This document shows positions 44,031-55,836 of a stretch of 64,000 nucleotides of DNA, piece after piece (within the stretch, counting starts at the first letter, position 1; the number at the start of each line of letters is the position of its first letter). The DNA is from Charina bottae (taxonomy: Eukaryota > Chordata > Lepidosauria > Squamata > Charinaidae), in assembly GCA_023362775.1 (NCBI GenBank), contig JALMGJ010000016.1, positions 3,146,001-3,210,000 on the forward strand. The letters run 5' to 3'. The notes under the pieces were generated by a model. It ran no database searches, was not told the origin of the DNA, and worked only from the letters and a program-made list of their open reading frames with translations. The position numbers and the translations under genes are program-made.

Positions 44031-45228
44031 GGTAGGTTTTTTTTTTCTTTTTTTCTCTTTACCTAATGCCCAACTTTTATCATTCTGCCCAGAAATGAAC
44101 TAATAGTCAATTCTGGCTAAATTAAAAAACACAAAACAAAACAATTTATATATTCTTCCCTCCCCACATCCCCGTTAAATTCAGTACAACATTCCATACA
44201 ATTTGCAACATTTAAATGATGTTAGACTCTTTTATGTTCCCTCCAATAGAACATTTTCCCTAAGAAAATGTTCACATTCTTCTCACTTTTTGTTTCGGTG
44301 ACAACTCTAGAGACAGTAAAGTGTCCTGATAATCAGGTTAGTTATTAATGCATTATAGTGTAGTATTTTTTTCTTCTCTCTCTCAAATAGATTCCTATTT
44401 TTCTACCACAGGCCAGGAGCTGTCTAGGTACAGGAAAACGAAGTTATGAGTGAACTTCATTATATGCTTTACACCAGACAGCTGCTGTGTAAGAGCATCC
44501 ATCCAGTTCTTTGATATCTTTTACTTTAAGTTTTCTATTTTCCTTTTAAAGTAAAGTTAATCATCTGGACAGAGGGAACATCAATTTCTGTAGTTCTAGG
44601 AAAGCAACTGCTGGGGACATAAATTAATAGTGAAAAATGAGCCTCAGTGGACACTGTTTTTTTTTCCCCTGTTAAGAAAACGTTATGGATACATCATTGT
44701 CATTTGGAACAGATGACAGTATTGCATGTTCCAGGGGAAAATGGGATGCCAGTGCCCTCAAATAAGAGTAATTTAGAGATATGTAGTGTGGACCAAACAT
44801 TAGGGATATTGATCTTTACTACCTACCACATCTATTACCTTGACATTAATATGGTGTTTTAAGAATCTTGAATCTTGAAAATATGTTGTTGTTGTTGTTC
44901 ATTAGGTATCCTTATAACAAATATTCTCCAATTGGCTCATAGAACCAAAGTAATACATTTGCATTATCTGTCATAAAAATCCTGAAATCTTGAATGACTT
45001 AACAGAGAAAAAAATATCCAAAAATAAGTTAATATCATGGAAGCACTCTACCAAGAAGCTTTCCCAGAATTTCTAGTGGAGGGAACTGGCTGGTGTAAAC
45101 TAATGAGAGAAACATGGGCATTTGCCGGGGGGGGGGGGGCAAGTGGGCAAGTGATCATATACAGATCATGATATCATGAAGCCAATGCCACAACTTCTGC
45201 ACTTGTGTCCCATATGAGGGCACAACTA
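44031..45228. other. Unassigned DNA
   Basis: No gene or repeat recognised. A run of 12-13 G lies near 45127-45139. Confidence 0.5.
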
Positions 45229-45274
45229 CAGTATTGTAGAGTCCATCATGGGAGATGGGCGGGGAATAAATTGA

Positions 45275-45310
<36 letters not shown>
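45229..45310 (+). repeat. L2-type tail with (AAT)n
   Basis: The L2 terminal motif gggagatgggcggggaataa followed by about eleven AAT units. No coding part precedes it. Confidence 0.6.
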
Positions 45311-45311
<1 letters not shown>

Positions 45312-45793
45312 TAAAAGTGGGACTTGCATCATGACATCAGCATGTGCGTGTCACCACTTTTGGATCATTTGGCCTGTATAGATACTTTTGCCTTGAAGGA
45401 GTTTTCTTTGCTTTTCTGTTCTGTTTCAATGAACATTATGTTGAAGGTCTAATTACAGCACTTCTTTGCTTCAACCAAAGTTTTGCTGAAAGCATTTAGT
45501 TCAGTGATGAACTGTGGTTGGGTGTGCTGCTTCTAGAATCAAGGCAGCCAAAGTTGGCCCCAACTCAACACTTCAAATCCAAGTAGCAAGACACGACATG
45601 CCCACTTCTTACAGGCCTACCAAACAGGTTTTTATTTACTGATAATCACTATTTTTGTTTCTTCTGATTTATATCTAATCCATAAGATTTACTTGTTTGA
45701 TAAGTGATTGAGTAACGTTTGTAAACCTTGCCCATTTTTTGCTAATAGAATGTAAACTTTGTGTAACGTAATGTAATGTAATTTTGCATAATG
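45311..45793. other. Unassigned spacer
   Basis: No gene or known repeat seen. Confidence 0.5.
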
Positions 45794-45925
45794 TAAATTT
45801 TGTGTGTGTACCTAGGCAAATCCATGCAGTTTTCTTGGCAATATTTTCAGAAGTGGTTGCCATTGTCTTCTTTCTAGGCATAAGAAAGAATGATTGGCCT
45901 AAAGTCACCCAGATGACTTCATGCC
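45794..45925 (-). mobile_element. CORE-SINE fragment
   Basis: The section gtggttgccattgtcttctttctaggc, then gaatgattggcctaaagtca and cccag, is the complement of the SINE core (gtgactttaggcca and onward). Both head and tail are missing. Confidence 0.55.
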
Positions 45926-46011
45926 TAATCTTTAAAAAAAAATTTAAATGTTTAAAAGTATTTAAATATTTAAATATTATTTGAAAATACTGTAGGTTCA
46001 CATATATATTA

Positions 46012-46422
46012 CAGAGGATTCTCATTATTTGCAGTAGTTATATTCTATAAAGTCACCACAAACACTGAATTAGCAATCAGGAACATATTTAGGATTCCCT
46101 TACCAACTTTGCTCAGACTGAAGAAGTTCCTTGGATAAGGAGCGAAACGTTTCCACTAAGAAAATAGAAATCCAGTTGACATGATTCAAGCTACAGACAA
46201 TTCCACCTGGATGACTGAGAACCTTCATAGACATACTGAATTAGCAAATACTGAAACCTCAGCTGGCAACATGCGTGTCGAGCGACTCAAATTTTTCGCT
46301 GCTCTGCATGTCCACGAATGAGCGCAAAAGAGCTACAAATATTGATTTTTGTTGTTACAAATAAATTTTAGTGAGTAAGCAAATTAGCAAATACGGAATC
46401 TGCAAACAACGAGAATTGACTG
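46012..46422. mobile_element. Second TA-flanked MITE family, split by an insertion
   Basis: Ends CAGAGGATTCTCATTATTTG and CAAACAACGAGAATTGACTG form imperfect inverted repeats, with TA before the left end (46010-46011) and CA, possibly a mutated TA, after the right. Without the 171 bp of nested DNA and TSD it is about 240 bp. Terminal CAG...CTG and TA suggest a pogo/Tigger-type MITE, different in sequence from the family at 6411. The body has gaattagcaaatactgaaac and aaattagcaaatacggaatc in its two halves. Confidence 0.7.
46064..46247. mobile_element. 158-bp insertion with 13-bp TSD (Penelope-like?)
   Basis: The direct repeat actgaattagcaa at 46064-46076 and 46235-46247 flanks 158 bp that contains gactgaagaagttccttgga and gagcgaaacgtttccactaa. 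I recognise the actgaagaag...gcgaaacg text as a widespread vertebrate repeat, possibly the end of a Penelope-like element, but cannot confirm the family. Removing the insert and one TSD restores a continuous MITE. Confidence 0.6.
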
Positions 46423-46874
46423 CAAATAGCAAAGGTGATAATACATATTGATGTTACACTCCATGAAATATTTGAAATTAGTGTGTGGAATAATCCATGT
46501 ATTACACATTATATTTTCTGAGGGAGGCATGAATCTGAGTTATATTAATATTGACAAAGTATGTTGCTAACAAAGTATGTACCATCGTGATAGAAATCAA
46601 TTTTGGTATAAAATTTAAGACCATTATTGACCATTATTGCTACTTCATTATAATGTATATTTTTATTATTTCCAAAGTAATACCATTTTCCATTTATAGT
46701 ATTAAATTGCCTAGATGTAGTCCAATGCATTTCACTTATTTTGGGAGTATCAATTTGTAACCATTCCATCTCTTTGGCAGTGTTCACAAGCTTTCCCACT
46801 TTGTATAAAGTTAATAAAATTACAGGTTGTGATCTTCAGGGTAAGGTTTCTTCACACACACTGACCATCTAAGG
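46423..46874. other. Unassigned spacer
   Basis: AT-rich, nothing recognised. Confidence 0.5.
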
Positions 46875-46930
46875 CAGTGTTTTTCAAACGTGGCAACTTT
46901 AAGATGTGTGAACTTTGAATTTGAAAAGTT
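46875..46930 (+). mobile_element. hAT-like MITE end fragment
   Basis: The text cagtgtttttcaaacgtggc followed by aactttaagatgtgtg is the left end of a squamate MITE family with hAT-like CAG-TTTCAAAC termini. No right end is found nearby. Confidence 0.45.
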
Positions 46931-48202
46931 TTGGAAGCACCTCTTGGTTAAGTACTCCCTTCTCCACTGAATACTAACTCTTCTAAAGCTTTTCCTGACA
47001 GAAGTAGTCACTGGGAGTTTGTTACATTTAACATGACATAAGACTAAGAACTGCTCTGCTGAATCAGATCAAAGTTGGAGGAGACAAGCACCCCGTTTCC
47101 CACATAGTCAGAGATCTATAGAGATTAGAAATAGCACATGAAGAGAAGAATCTTCTGATGCTGTTGTTTATAGCAACTGATATTCAGAAGTATGCTGTCT
47201 CCTTTCCTATGGGATTGTCTATAGACCAGAAAAACTAATGGCCATTGATGGCCTTATCCTCCATTAATTTGTTTAATCATATTTTAAAGCAATCAGAGCT
47301 GATAATCTGATGACATTACAGTGTTACTTTAAGCATGTACATACTTGGGTTATATCTTCCACATTGGGAATAGGAAATCATTCATTTATCTTCTTTGCAA
47401 TCTTTTTATTCCCTTAGCATACCATTATTTCTCTTCCTGTTCAGTGGGCACATGCCTACCTAGCCAGTTTTCATGCCTCTGACATATCTTATTAGCTTTT
47501 AAAATGATTGGTTTTTTTATGTTTGTAATAATATGCAGCTGAATAATAACAACAATTAAATATACTGCCTCAATATAGTATTACTATTATGTTGCTCAGA
47601 ACTGCCAGCATGTGATATACATTTTATTGTACTTATTTTTGTTGATATTATTGTGATGCCCAGTCTCAAGAATCCATTTCGTTCTAGAAAAAAGTATCTG
47701 AGCTCCAAGGTTGGCTGGAATGAAAGTAGAGCTCAGGATCCTTAAAGAAGGATCAAAGCATAAATATCTGTGAACTTCCTTCACTTATAAAGTTAGAGAG
47801 AGTTGCAAATATCTAAAAATGTCTATTTATGGCTACGTTACTGCTCAACCAAATAACTTATGAGCATAATGAGGGTACTTGCAAATGTAAATAGTCAATA
47901 ACAATAACAAATAACAGTAACTTAATAGCAAATGACAATATCAGAATCCTGAAATATGCTCATCTTTATAAGGGACCTTCTTATTAGTTTACAACTTGGC
48001 AAGTCCTTGGAATGCTTTTTGCTTATGCATTCTAGCAGCTTGGGTTTTCCACTGTTCAGCATTTGTAACACTCAATTCAGTCAAGCATTTTCAATAATTC
48101 TTGAGAATCAAACAATTGACCAATGTCTGTTCTGTGTTAAGAACAGTTTCAGAGCCACTGATTTTTGTTTATTCTTTGTTTTGAAGCCTACAAATGTCCT
48201 TG
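46931..48202. other. Unassigned DNA
   Basis: No gene or repeat recognised in 1.27 kb. Confidence 0.5.
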
Positions 48203-48386
48203 CTTTTAAGCAGGGCTGCAACTGGGGGGGGGGGGGCAAGCGGGGCATGTGCCCCAGGCGCCACACTGGGGGATGCACCAAAATGATTCCTGGGGGGTGC
48301 CAAAATGACAAAATAACCCATGGGGGTGTGTGGAATCCATGTTTGCTCCAGGTATCACAGACCCTAGTTCCATCCCTGCTTTTAAG
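48203..48386. mobile_element. hAT-like MITE with 8-bp TSD (168 bp)
   Basis: The element proper is 48211-48378. Ends CAGGGCTGCAACTGGGGG and ACCCTAGTTCCATCCCTG are inverted repeats with a few mismatches. The 8-mer cttttaag occurs at 48203-48210 and 48379-48386. It contains a 13-G run and G-rich direct repeats. CAGGG ends and an 8-bp duplication fit the hAT superfamily. It is unrelated in sequence to the other two hAT-like MITEs. Confidence 0.85.
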
Positions 48387-48464
48387 CATCAGTTGCTTAG
48401 TATTATCTAGGCACTTAATATGCCAGTGAGTTTTGGCTGAGCATTAAGATTAATTCAGTTTCAT

Positions 48465-48880
48465 TTGGTCTACAAAAAAACAGAAGCTACAAAGAACCAA
48501 CATTGGATGGAACCAGCAGAGGAGCTGGCACCTGGTTTTGGCGAAAGCTGGGAAGTTTGGAAATTGTTGAATAGACTGCGCATGGGTATAACAAGATCTA
48601 GAGATACTGTGAATAAATGGGGTTATCTGGTGACCTCTGCCCTTTGTGATTGTGGAGACTTGCAGACAACAACACATATGTGCACTTGTCCTTTGTGCCC
48701 TGATCAATGCACACTTGAGGACCTCATGACAGCACGACAGAATGCAATTAATGTTCCCAGTTTCTGGGCAAGATCTGTCTAATTCTTATATATTTTAACT
48801 GTTATATTTCATATTTTAAATGCTATGTCTTACAGTATGTTTTTAACTGTGATACTTCTGACATGAATAAATAAATTTGG
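48465..48880 (+). mobile_element. LINE ORF2 extreme C-terminus and 3' end
   Basis: A 105-codon plus-strand frame ends with LNRLRMGITRSRDTVNKWGY and a Cys/His block, CDCGDLQTTTHMCTCPLC. This is the arrangement of the C-terminal zinc-knuckle-like domain of several LINE clades. A short 3' UTR and gaataaataaatt tail follow. The clade is not assigned; it is not L1, L2 or BovB as seen here. Confidence 0.6.
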
Positions 48881-48922
48881 TCTCCATTCTTCATAATCAT
48901 TTCCAGAATTACTTTTGCTTCA

Positions 48923-49228
48923 CTGTAGTGCAGAGCTTTCCAAACTATTCATGTTGGTGACACACTTTTTAGACATGCATCATTTCGCGACACACTCTTA
49001 CAGCAGGGCATCATTTCGCGACACACTCTTACAGCAGGGCACAAGGCAGGCACTAGGACCTGTGCGGAATCACAGCAGGTTTGGAGGCAGCCAGGCACAA
49101 AGCAGGCACTAGGACCTGCGCGGAATCTTGGCAGGGCTTGGAGGCACCAGCAGCCGCGACACACCCAGACACTGCAGCCGACACACTAACGTGTCCCGAC
49201 ACACAGTTTGGAAAGCTCTGCTGTAGTG
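48923..49228. mobile_element. hAT-like MITE, perfect TIRs and 8-bp TSD (290 bp)
   Basis: The element proper, 48931-49220, has perfect 16-bp terminal inverted repeats CAGAGCTTTCCAAACT / AGTTTGGAAAGCTCTG and an identical 8-mer, ctgtagtg, on both sides (48923-48930, 49221-49228). The interior is rich in cgacacac blocks and includes two direct duplications: catcatttcgcgacacactc with ttacagcaggg, and gcactaggacctg-gcggaatc. No ORF. Same family as 20353-20459. Confidence 0.93.
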
Positions 49229-49729
49229 TATAGGACATACTGTATTTTCAGGGTATGTTTCCTGTCCATTGTTGTCTCATTTGCACAGGGAGATTCCCAC
49301 TAACAGATTTTCCACTTGGTTAAGCACTGAATCTAAAGCCTTATTCCATATGTTATGTAATGTAACCTTGAGTCCCATACTTCAATTTTCAATGTCTTAT
49401 AGGGCCTGCCATCCTAAATCATTGGTTTTGAATGAAAAAAAAATATTTCCAAGATCTTCAGGCATATGCAACAAAGTTTGTGCTATTTTCTTCAGCGTAC
49501 TCAGTGTCTATGAAAAAGCCCCATTTTAAGTTCTTTTATTTCCAATTCTGTTTCAGATTTATACCTTAAGACTCAGAGATCAGAAGGACCCTGGGTTTTC
49601 CAAGAACCTGCAGTCAAGCAAGAAGTAAGAACCTTGGCGTTCCCTCTTTCTTCAGAACATGTTGGCAAACTTTAATTTCCCCATCTACTGAGGGTAAGCC
49701 TTCTAGAAGTTGCAGCTTATTGTAAACAA
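49229..49729. other. Unassigned DNA
   Basis: No gene or repeat recognised before the L1 target site. Confidence 0.5.
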
Positions 49730-50005
49730 GAAATTTAAATGTTGCTTCTTCTTTTTTTAAAAGTTTTATTAGATTTTAAATATACAAAGTTAAAAGTTAA
49801 AAGTGAAACAGAAATAGAAATACAAATTAAAAAGAAAAAGTGCAGTAAAGAAAAAAAAAGAAAGAAAAAGACAAACATAGAAATTAGATAACCTCCGATC
49901 CATCTATGGTCATAAGAATAAAATAGATAGTTTGTTCTTACATGCTGGCTATTCATATAACATTCATATATTTTTCTTGTCTATTATATACTATTTATAT
50001 ATAAT

Positions 50006-53000
50006 CTAATCATCAAAACCCCACACTAGCTTTACTCCTCCTGCTTTTTGCAAATAGTCCATCAAGGGTTTCCACTCTTTAAGAAAGTAATAATTTGAAT
50101 TGTCTTTTAATAAGCAAGTCAGTTTATCGTTTTCTGGCATCTCTAATAATTTCAACATCCATTCCTGTATTGTTGGTACACTTTGGTTTTTCCAATTTTG
50201 TGCATATAAAAGTCTTGCTGCTGTAATCATATATTGTATTATTCTAAAAAAATGTTTTTCTATTTGTACATCCCAAATTCCAAGTAAAAAAATTTCTGGT
50301 TTAAATGGTATTTGTATCTGTAGTATATTTTGCATCAATGAATATATCTCAGTCCAAAATTCTTTTGCAATGTTACAAGACCACCACATATGGTAAAAAG
50401 ACCCTTCTTGTTTTGTACATTTCCAACATAAGTTGGAGATGTTCCCGTACATTTTTGAGAGTTTTTGTGGGGTCATATACCATCGATACATCATCTTATA
50501 AAAGTTTTCTTTTAGGTTGTAACATAAGGTAAATTTTAATCCTTTAATCCACATATCTTCCCATTGTTGAAGTTGTATATTGTGGCCAATATTTTTCGCC
50601 CATTGAATCATACAGTCTTTAACTTGTTCCTCTACCATTTCTCCTTTTAACAATAATTTATACATTTTAGCAATTAAGTGTTCATCATTTTCACATAGTT
50701 GTATTTCAAATTCTGATTTAGTTTGTTCAAATTGCAAATTTTTTTGGTCTAATTTAAATTTCTCTATAAGTTGCATATAGGAGAGCCATTGGAAAGTAAG
50801 GTATATCCTTCTAGAGCAAGTTCTTCTTTTGATTTTATCACATAGTGTCCTTGTTCTTTTTTTAAAAAGTCCTTATATGTCAACCACTTATCTTTATTTC
50901 TTGCTTCTGTTCTATAGAAAGCTTCTTGTGTGGAAATCCATAATGGTCTCTTATAACATAGAATTGGTTTATATTTATTCCAAATTCTCAACAAACATCT
51001 TCTAATGTAGTGATTTTTAAAGTCCACATTAATTTTAGCCTTACCATACCACAGATATCCATGCCATCCGAATCTCAATTCATGTCCTTCCAAATTTAAT
51101 ATTTTTTCATTTCTCAGAACAATCCATTCCTTAAGCCATACCAAACCACAAGCTGCATGGTATAATTTCAAATTCGGGAGTCCTAAACCACCTCTTTCTT
51201 TTGAATCTTGCAAGACTTTATATTTTATTCTTGGTTTTTTCCCTTGCCAAATGAACTTAGAAATGTCCTTCTGCCACTGTTTAAATGGTTCCTCTGATGT
51301 CAATATAGGTATTGTTTGAAAGAGATATAAAATTCTTGGTAATATATTCATTTTGATCGCTGATATTCTCCCCAATAATGATAATTGTAGTTTTCCCCAA
51401 CGATCTAAATCTTTTTTAATGTCAGTCCAAAGTGGGGTGTAATTATTTTGAAATAATTTAACATTTTTCAATGTTAAATAAACTCCCAAATATTTTACTT
51501 TTTTCTCCAAGGAATATCCTGTAATTTCACTCAATTTCTCTTGTTGATGATAATTCATGTTCTTAGTCAAAACTTTTGTTTTCTGTAAATTAACCTTGAA
51601 CCCTGCTAGCGACCCAAACTCCTTCAATTTCTGCATCAGTAATTCAATTCCATCCAGTGGATTCTCTAATGTAATGACTAGGTCGTCTGCAAAGGCTCTT
51701 AATTTGTAAACTTCCTTTTTAACTCTAATACCATGAATACCATCATCCTGTCTAATATCTCTAAGTAGAACTTCTAAAACCAATATAAACAAAAGCGGAG
51801 ATAAAGGACAGCCTTGTCTTGTACCTTTTTGTATTTCACAAGGTTTACTAAAATTTCCATTAACAATTATTTTTGCAAATTGAGGTGTATAAATTGATTT
51901 AATCCACTTAATAAAATTCCCGCCAAAATTCATAATCTCCAATACTTTAAACATAAAGGACCAATTTAGATTATCAAATGCTTTTTCGGCATCTATAAAT
52001 ATCAAGGCGGCTTGTTTTTCATTATGTTGTTCTAAATACTCTAATACATCCAAAACATTTCTAATATTATCTCTAATTTGTCTTTTGGGTAAAAAACCTG
52101 CTTGATCTTGATGAATAAAATTTCCAAGGGTATTTTTCAATCTTTCCGCTAAAACTGTCGTAAATATCTTGTAATCATTATTCAATAATGATATTGGTCT
52201 ATAATTCTGTGTTGAGTTCAAATTTAGTTGTTCTTTCGGAATCAAAGTAATATGAGCCTCTTTCCATGTTTCTGGCATAATTCCTGTTTCCAAAATTGAA
52301 TTTATAGTTTTTTGGAGAGGAATACTCAATTCATCTTCAAAATATTTGTAGTAAGCTGCTGATAGTCCATCCGGTCCTGGTGCTTTTCCACTTTTAATTT
52401 TCTTAAAAGCCATTGTCATTTCTTCTTTTGTTATAGGATTATTAAGTAATGTTCCTTGTTCATTTAAAACAGTTAATCTTTGCTTACTCATATATTCATC
52501 AATTTCAGCTATTTGAACATCCGGTTTTTTATACAATGCTGTATAATAAGAATGAAATGCTTCTTGTATCTCCAATTTTTTGTTCACAAAAAATTTCCCT
52601 TTATGTTGTATATTAGAAATTATATTTTTTTGTCTTTGTTTTCTTAACTTATAAGCTAACTATCTTCCTGGTTTATTTGCAAATTCAAAATATTTCTGTT
52701 TTGTAAATTTCATTTGAATTTCTATTTCCTGTACCAAAATCATCGATATTTGTTTTTGTAGAAATTTAATTTGAGTTATCAATGTATTATCCATTGGTTT
52801 ATCCCTCAGATATTTCTCTTTATTTTTAATTTCATCCAAGATCAATTGAATTTTTTCTTGCTTCTTTTTCCTCATTTGAGCATTCAGGCTTTGACTGAAC
52901 TCTGGTAAGACGGAGTGGCTGTGGATTGATGGCTCCCGTGGATCCAGGAAGTTGTCATCTCTAGTTCTGGATGGGGTTGCACTACCCCATTCAGACCAAG

Positions 53001-54743
53001 TGCGTAATTTGGGGGTTCTTCTGGACTCACGGCTCCTGCTCAAAGAGCAGGTGGTAGCCGTGGCCAGAAGGGCTTTTGCACAACTTCGTGTTGTGCGTCA
53101 GTTACGCCCTTTCCTGGATCGGGAAGCCCTCCGTACAGTCACTCATGCCCTGGTCATCTCCCATATAGACTATTGCAACACGCTCTACATGGGGCTACCC
53201 TTGAAGAGTTTCCGGAAGCTTCAATTGGTCCAGAATGCGGCTGTTCGCGCAGTTATTGGTGCGCCTAGATCAGCACATGTGACACCTCTGCTGCGACAGC
53301 TGCACTGGGTGCCTGTGTGCTTCCGGGTCCAATTCAAGGTGTTGGTTATCACCTTTAAAGCCCTACATGGCATGGGGCCAGGTTACCTGAGGGACCGTCT
53401 CATCCCCATAACGTCGAACCGTCCCACTCGGTCATTCAGAGAGGGCATGCTGCGGATCCCGTCCGTAAAGGAATGTCACCTGACGGGGTCTAGGAGGCGT
53501 GCCTTCTTGGTAACGGCGCCCACCCTTTGGAATATGCTACCCCCGGAGGTGAGGCAGGCCTCATTGCTCCCGGCCTTCAGAAAGAACTTAAAGACCTGGT
53601 TCTGCCGCCTTGCGTGGGGGGAGGGGGGGAACAGTTCCTCTTGGGGATGGCTGGTGCCATAGGGCCCTTTTAAACATCTAAACATCAAACCATCACATCT
53701 TGGATTTTTATACTTAATTTTATTATATTAGAGTATTTTATTAGGTTGTTTTAATTGTCGGATTTTAATTATTGTGTTTTGTAAACCGCCCAGAGTTCCC
53801 TTGTGGGGAGATGGAGCGGTATATAAATTGAAACATAAATAAATAAATAAATAAAATATTGAATGAAGTAACCCCTCATGTATGCTTTACTTGCATCCCA
53901 AACTACTTGTGTACTAGTGTCCTTATTTGAATTTAGTAGAAAGTATTCTCTTAGTCTTTTCTTACATGTGTCAACAACGTCTTCTTTCTGGAAAATTGAC
54001 TCATTTAGCCTCCATCGAAATACATTCCTTTTTCCTTTAACAGTTAGTAAGACAGGGTTATGATCTGATAAAATTTTAGGTAGTATTTCAACCTTATTTA
54101 CATCCATCATTAAGGTTTTAGAGATCAAGAACATATCTATTCTGGAAAATGATTTGTATCTCTCTGAATAGTATGTATATTCTTTAGAGTTTCCATTCAT
54201 AAGTCTCCAAATATCTTGTAAGTCCAACATATCTTTTAAATCAAAAAAAGTTTGGGGTAGTTTTCCCTGTGTAGGTTTCACATTTTTTTGCAAATGTCTA
54301 TCTTCCATTGGGAGAATCACCCCATTCCAATCCCCCATAAAACACCAATTCTCATATGATAAGTCCAAAAGTTTGTCCATTAAGTTCTTATAAAATAGTC
54401 CTTTATCAAAATTTGGAGCATAAATCCCAACTATCAATGTTTTAGTCCCTTGTATATTTAGTTCCACTGCAATATATCTTCCTTCATCATCAGTCAATAT
54501 TAATTTGGGATTAAGTTTTTGTTGCATATACAAGACAACCCCCTTAGGTTTTTTTAATCCAGCTGAAATAAATTCTTCTCCTAGTTGTTTTTGAATCAAA
54601 TACTTAATGTCTTTTTTACAAATATGAGTCTCTTGTAAGCAAATTACATCCAGTTTCATTTTTTTCAAAAAATGAAAAATTTTCTTTCTCTTTTGGGGGG
54701 AATTCGCCCCATTGATATTCCATGTTAGATATTTAAAGTCCAT
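50006..54743 (-). pseudogene. L1 ORF2 (endonuclease-RT), interrupted
   Basis: Start Met at 54743 (MDFKYLTWNINGANS), 13 bp after the ORF1 stop. The APE-like endonuclease has the LQETH, GDWN (near 54330) and SDHNP (54080) motifs. After 295 codons the frame is cut by an L2 (52888-53858) and resumes in the expected phase at 52887 with LNAQMRKKKQEKIQ. The RT shows KAPGPDGLSAAYYKYF, NYRPISLLNNDYKI, FIDAEKAFDNLNW, KGTRQGCPLSPLLF and FADDL (51680, FADD in place of YADD as usual in L1). The C-terminus ends LCWKCTKQEGSFYHMWWSCN and onward. A TAG at 52660-52662 and a frameshift near 50765 break it. About 1255 codons in total, close to other L1 ORF2 proteins. Confidence 0.95.
52888..53858 (+). mobile_element. 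L2 LINE 3' fragment nested in the L1
   Basis: The 971-bp insert has the L2 C-terminal coding end (from KTEWLWIDGS near 52910 and LVLDGVALPHSDQVRNLG to WGWLVP at 53662), a 3' UTR and the tail (aaaccgcccagagttccc, then AATA units to about 53855). The last 236 codons from 52952 are open; a TGA at 52892-52894 lies upstream in frame. It is 5'-truncated and shows no clear TSD, which is common for L2/CR1-type insertions. Its position inside a young L1 makes it one of the most recent insertions in the window. Confidence 0.93.
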
Positions 54744-54756
54744 GGTATTTGGGTAT

Positions 54757-55836
54757 TTAAAAGTTCTTTTTTAAATCCACTCCGGTAGCTCCCATCTCCG
54801 ATAAGTCCTCACTCTTTTCCTTATCTTTGAATGTCTCTTTCATCTCTTCCGGAACTTTAGATACATCACTCATATATGTCATATATTTCTCTATGAAGGC
54901 CTTTGCTTTCAAGATGAAATTTATTTTAAATCTTTGCTCTTTAAAAGTAAAAGATACTCCTTCTATTCTTTCCCATCTAAATGGTATGTTATTTTGCTTT
55001 AATTTATCTGTAAAGAAAGAGTATTATTTTCTTTTTCTTAATATTCTTAATGGGACTTCTTTTAAGACAATTATATCTTTCCCTGGTATATTTAATCTGT
55101 CACTATAGTGTTTCTTCAGAATTTGCTCTTTTGTAACTTTCCTCACAAAATATATCAATATATCTCTTGGCACTTTCTTCTCTCTAGCATAGTGTGAATT
55201 AACTCTAAAGATTTTATCTATTTCAGAATCCAGATCTTCTTCTTCTATCTGTAAGTATTGGGCTAAAGCACCAATTATATATTCTCTCGTATTCTCATCT
55301 GATTTTTCTGGAACTCCTCTCAATCTCAAAATGAATTCTTTTTCTCTCATTTCTACTAGAGCAATAGCATCTAAGTTGTATTCCATATCTTTAGTAATAG
55401 ATTCTGATTTAATCTCTAATTCCTTAACCTGTTCTTGTGTCTCTTTAGATTCCCCTGATAAGGTATTTACTACTTCTTTGACATTTTGTATTTCTTTTCT
55501 AAATTCTTCTTTTAAATCTTCTTTCATTGCTTCCATTTTTTTGTTTACTTGTTGACCTAGATTGTTAATTTTTTTATCCATTTTTATATCTAAGGAGGCA
55601 ATTGAGTCATCCATCTTTTTCTCCAATGTAGCAATTGAGTCATCCATCTTTTTCTCCAAGGTAGCAGTTGAGTCATCAATTTTTTTGTTCAGTGCTGTAA
55701 TCGCATCCAGTATTTTTTTCATGTCTGATGTTGGTACTTCTGAAGATGATGCAATGGAGTCAGTAGACATTCTCCCAGTTTCTTTCTCCTTTTCCTTATC
55801 TCTATCCCTCTTCACTCTTGCACCCACAGTAGCCAT
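54757..55836 (-). pseudogene. L1 ORF1 (RNA-binding protein), one premature stop
   Basis: I take the start at Met 55836 (MATVGARVKRDRDKEKEKET), which gives 359 codons to the stop at 54757. It has a basic N-terminus, then a coiled coil of about 130 residues. The coil contains three near-identical heptad-pair repeats (TLEKKMDDSIATLEKKMDDS) and a long Glu/Lys helix, followed by an RRM-like part (REKEFILRLRGVPEKSDENT, DILIYFVRKVTKEQIL) and a C-terminal domain. ORF1 proteins trimerise through the coil and coat L1 RNA. A TAA replaces codon 271 (55024-55026), so the C-terminal domain would be lost. Confidence 0.92.

Noticed and set aside
44647..44862. 71-codon plus-strand frame in non-repetitive DNA
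   Set aside because: No acceptor or donor sites of good quality and no motif; not supported.
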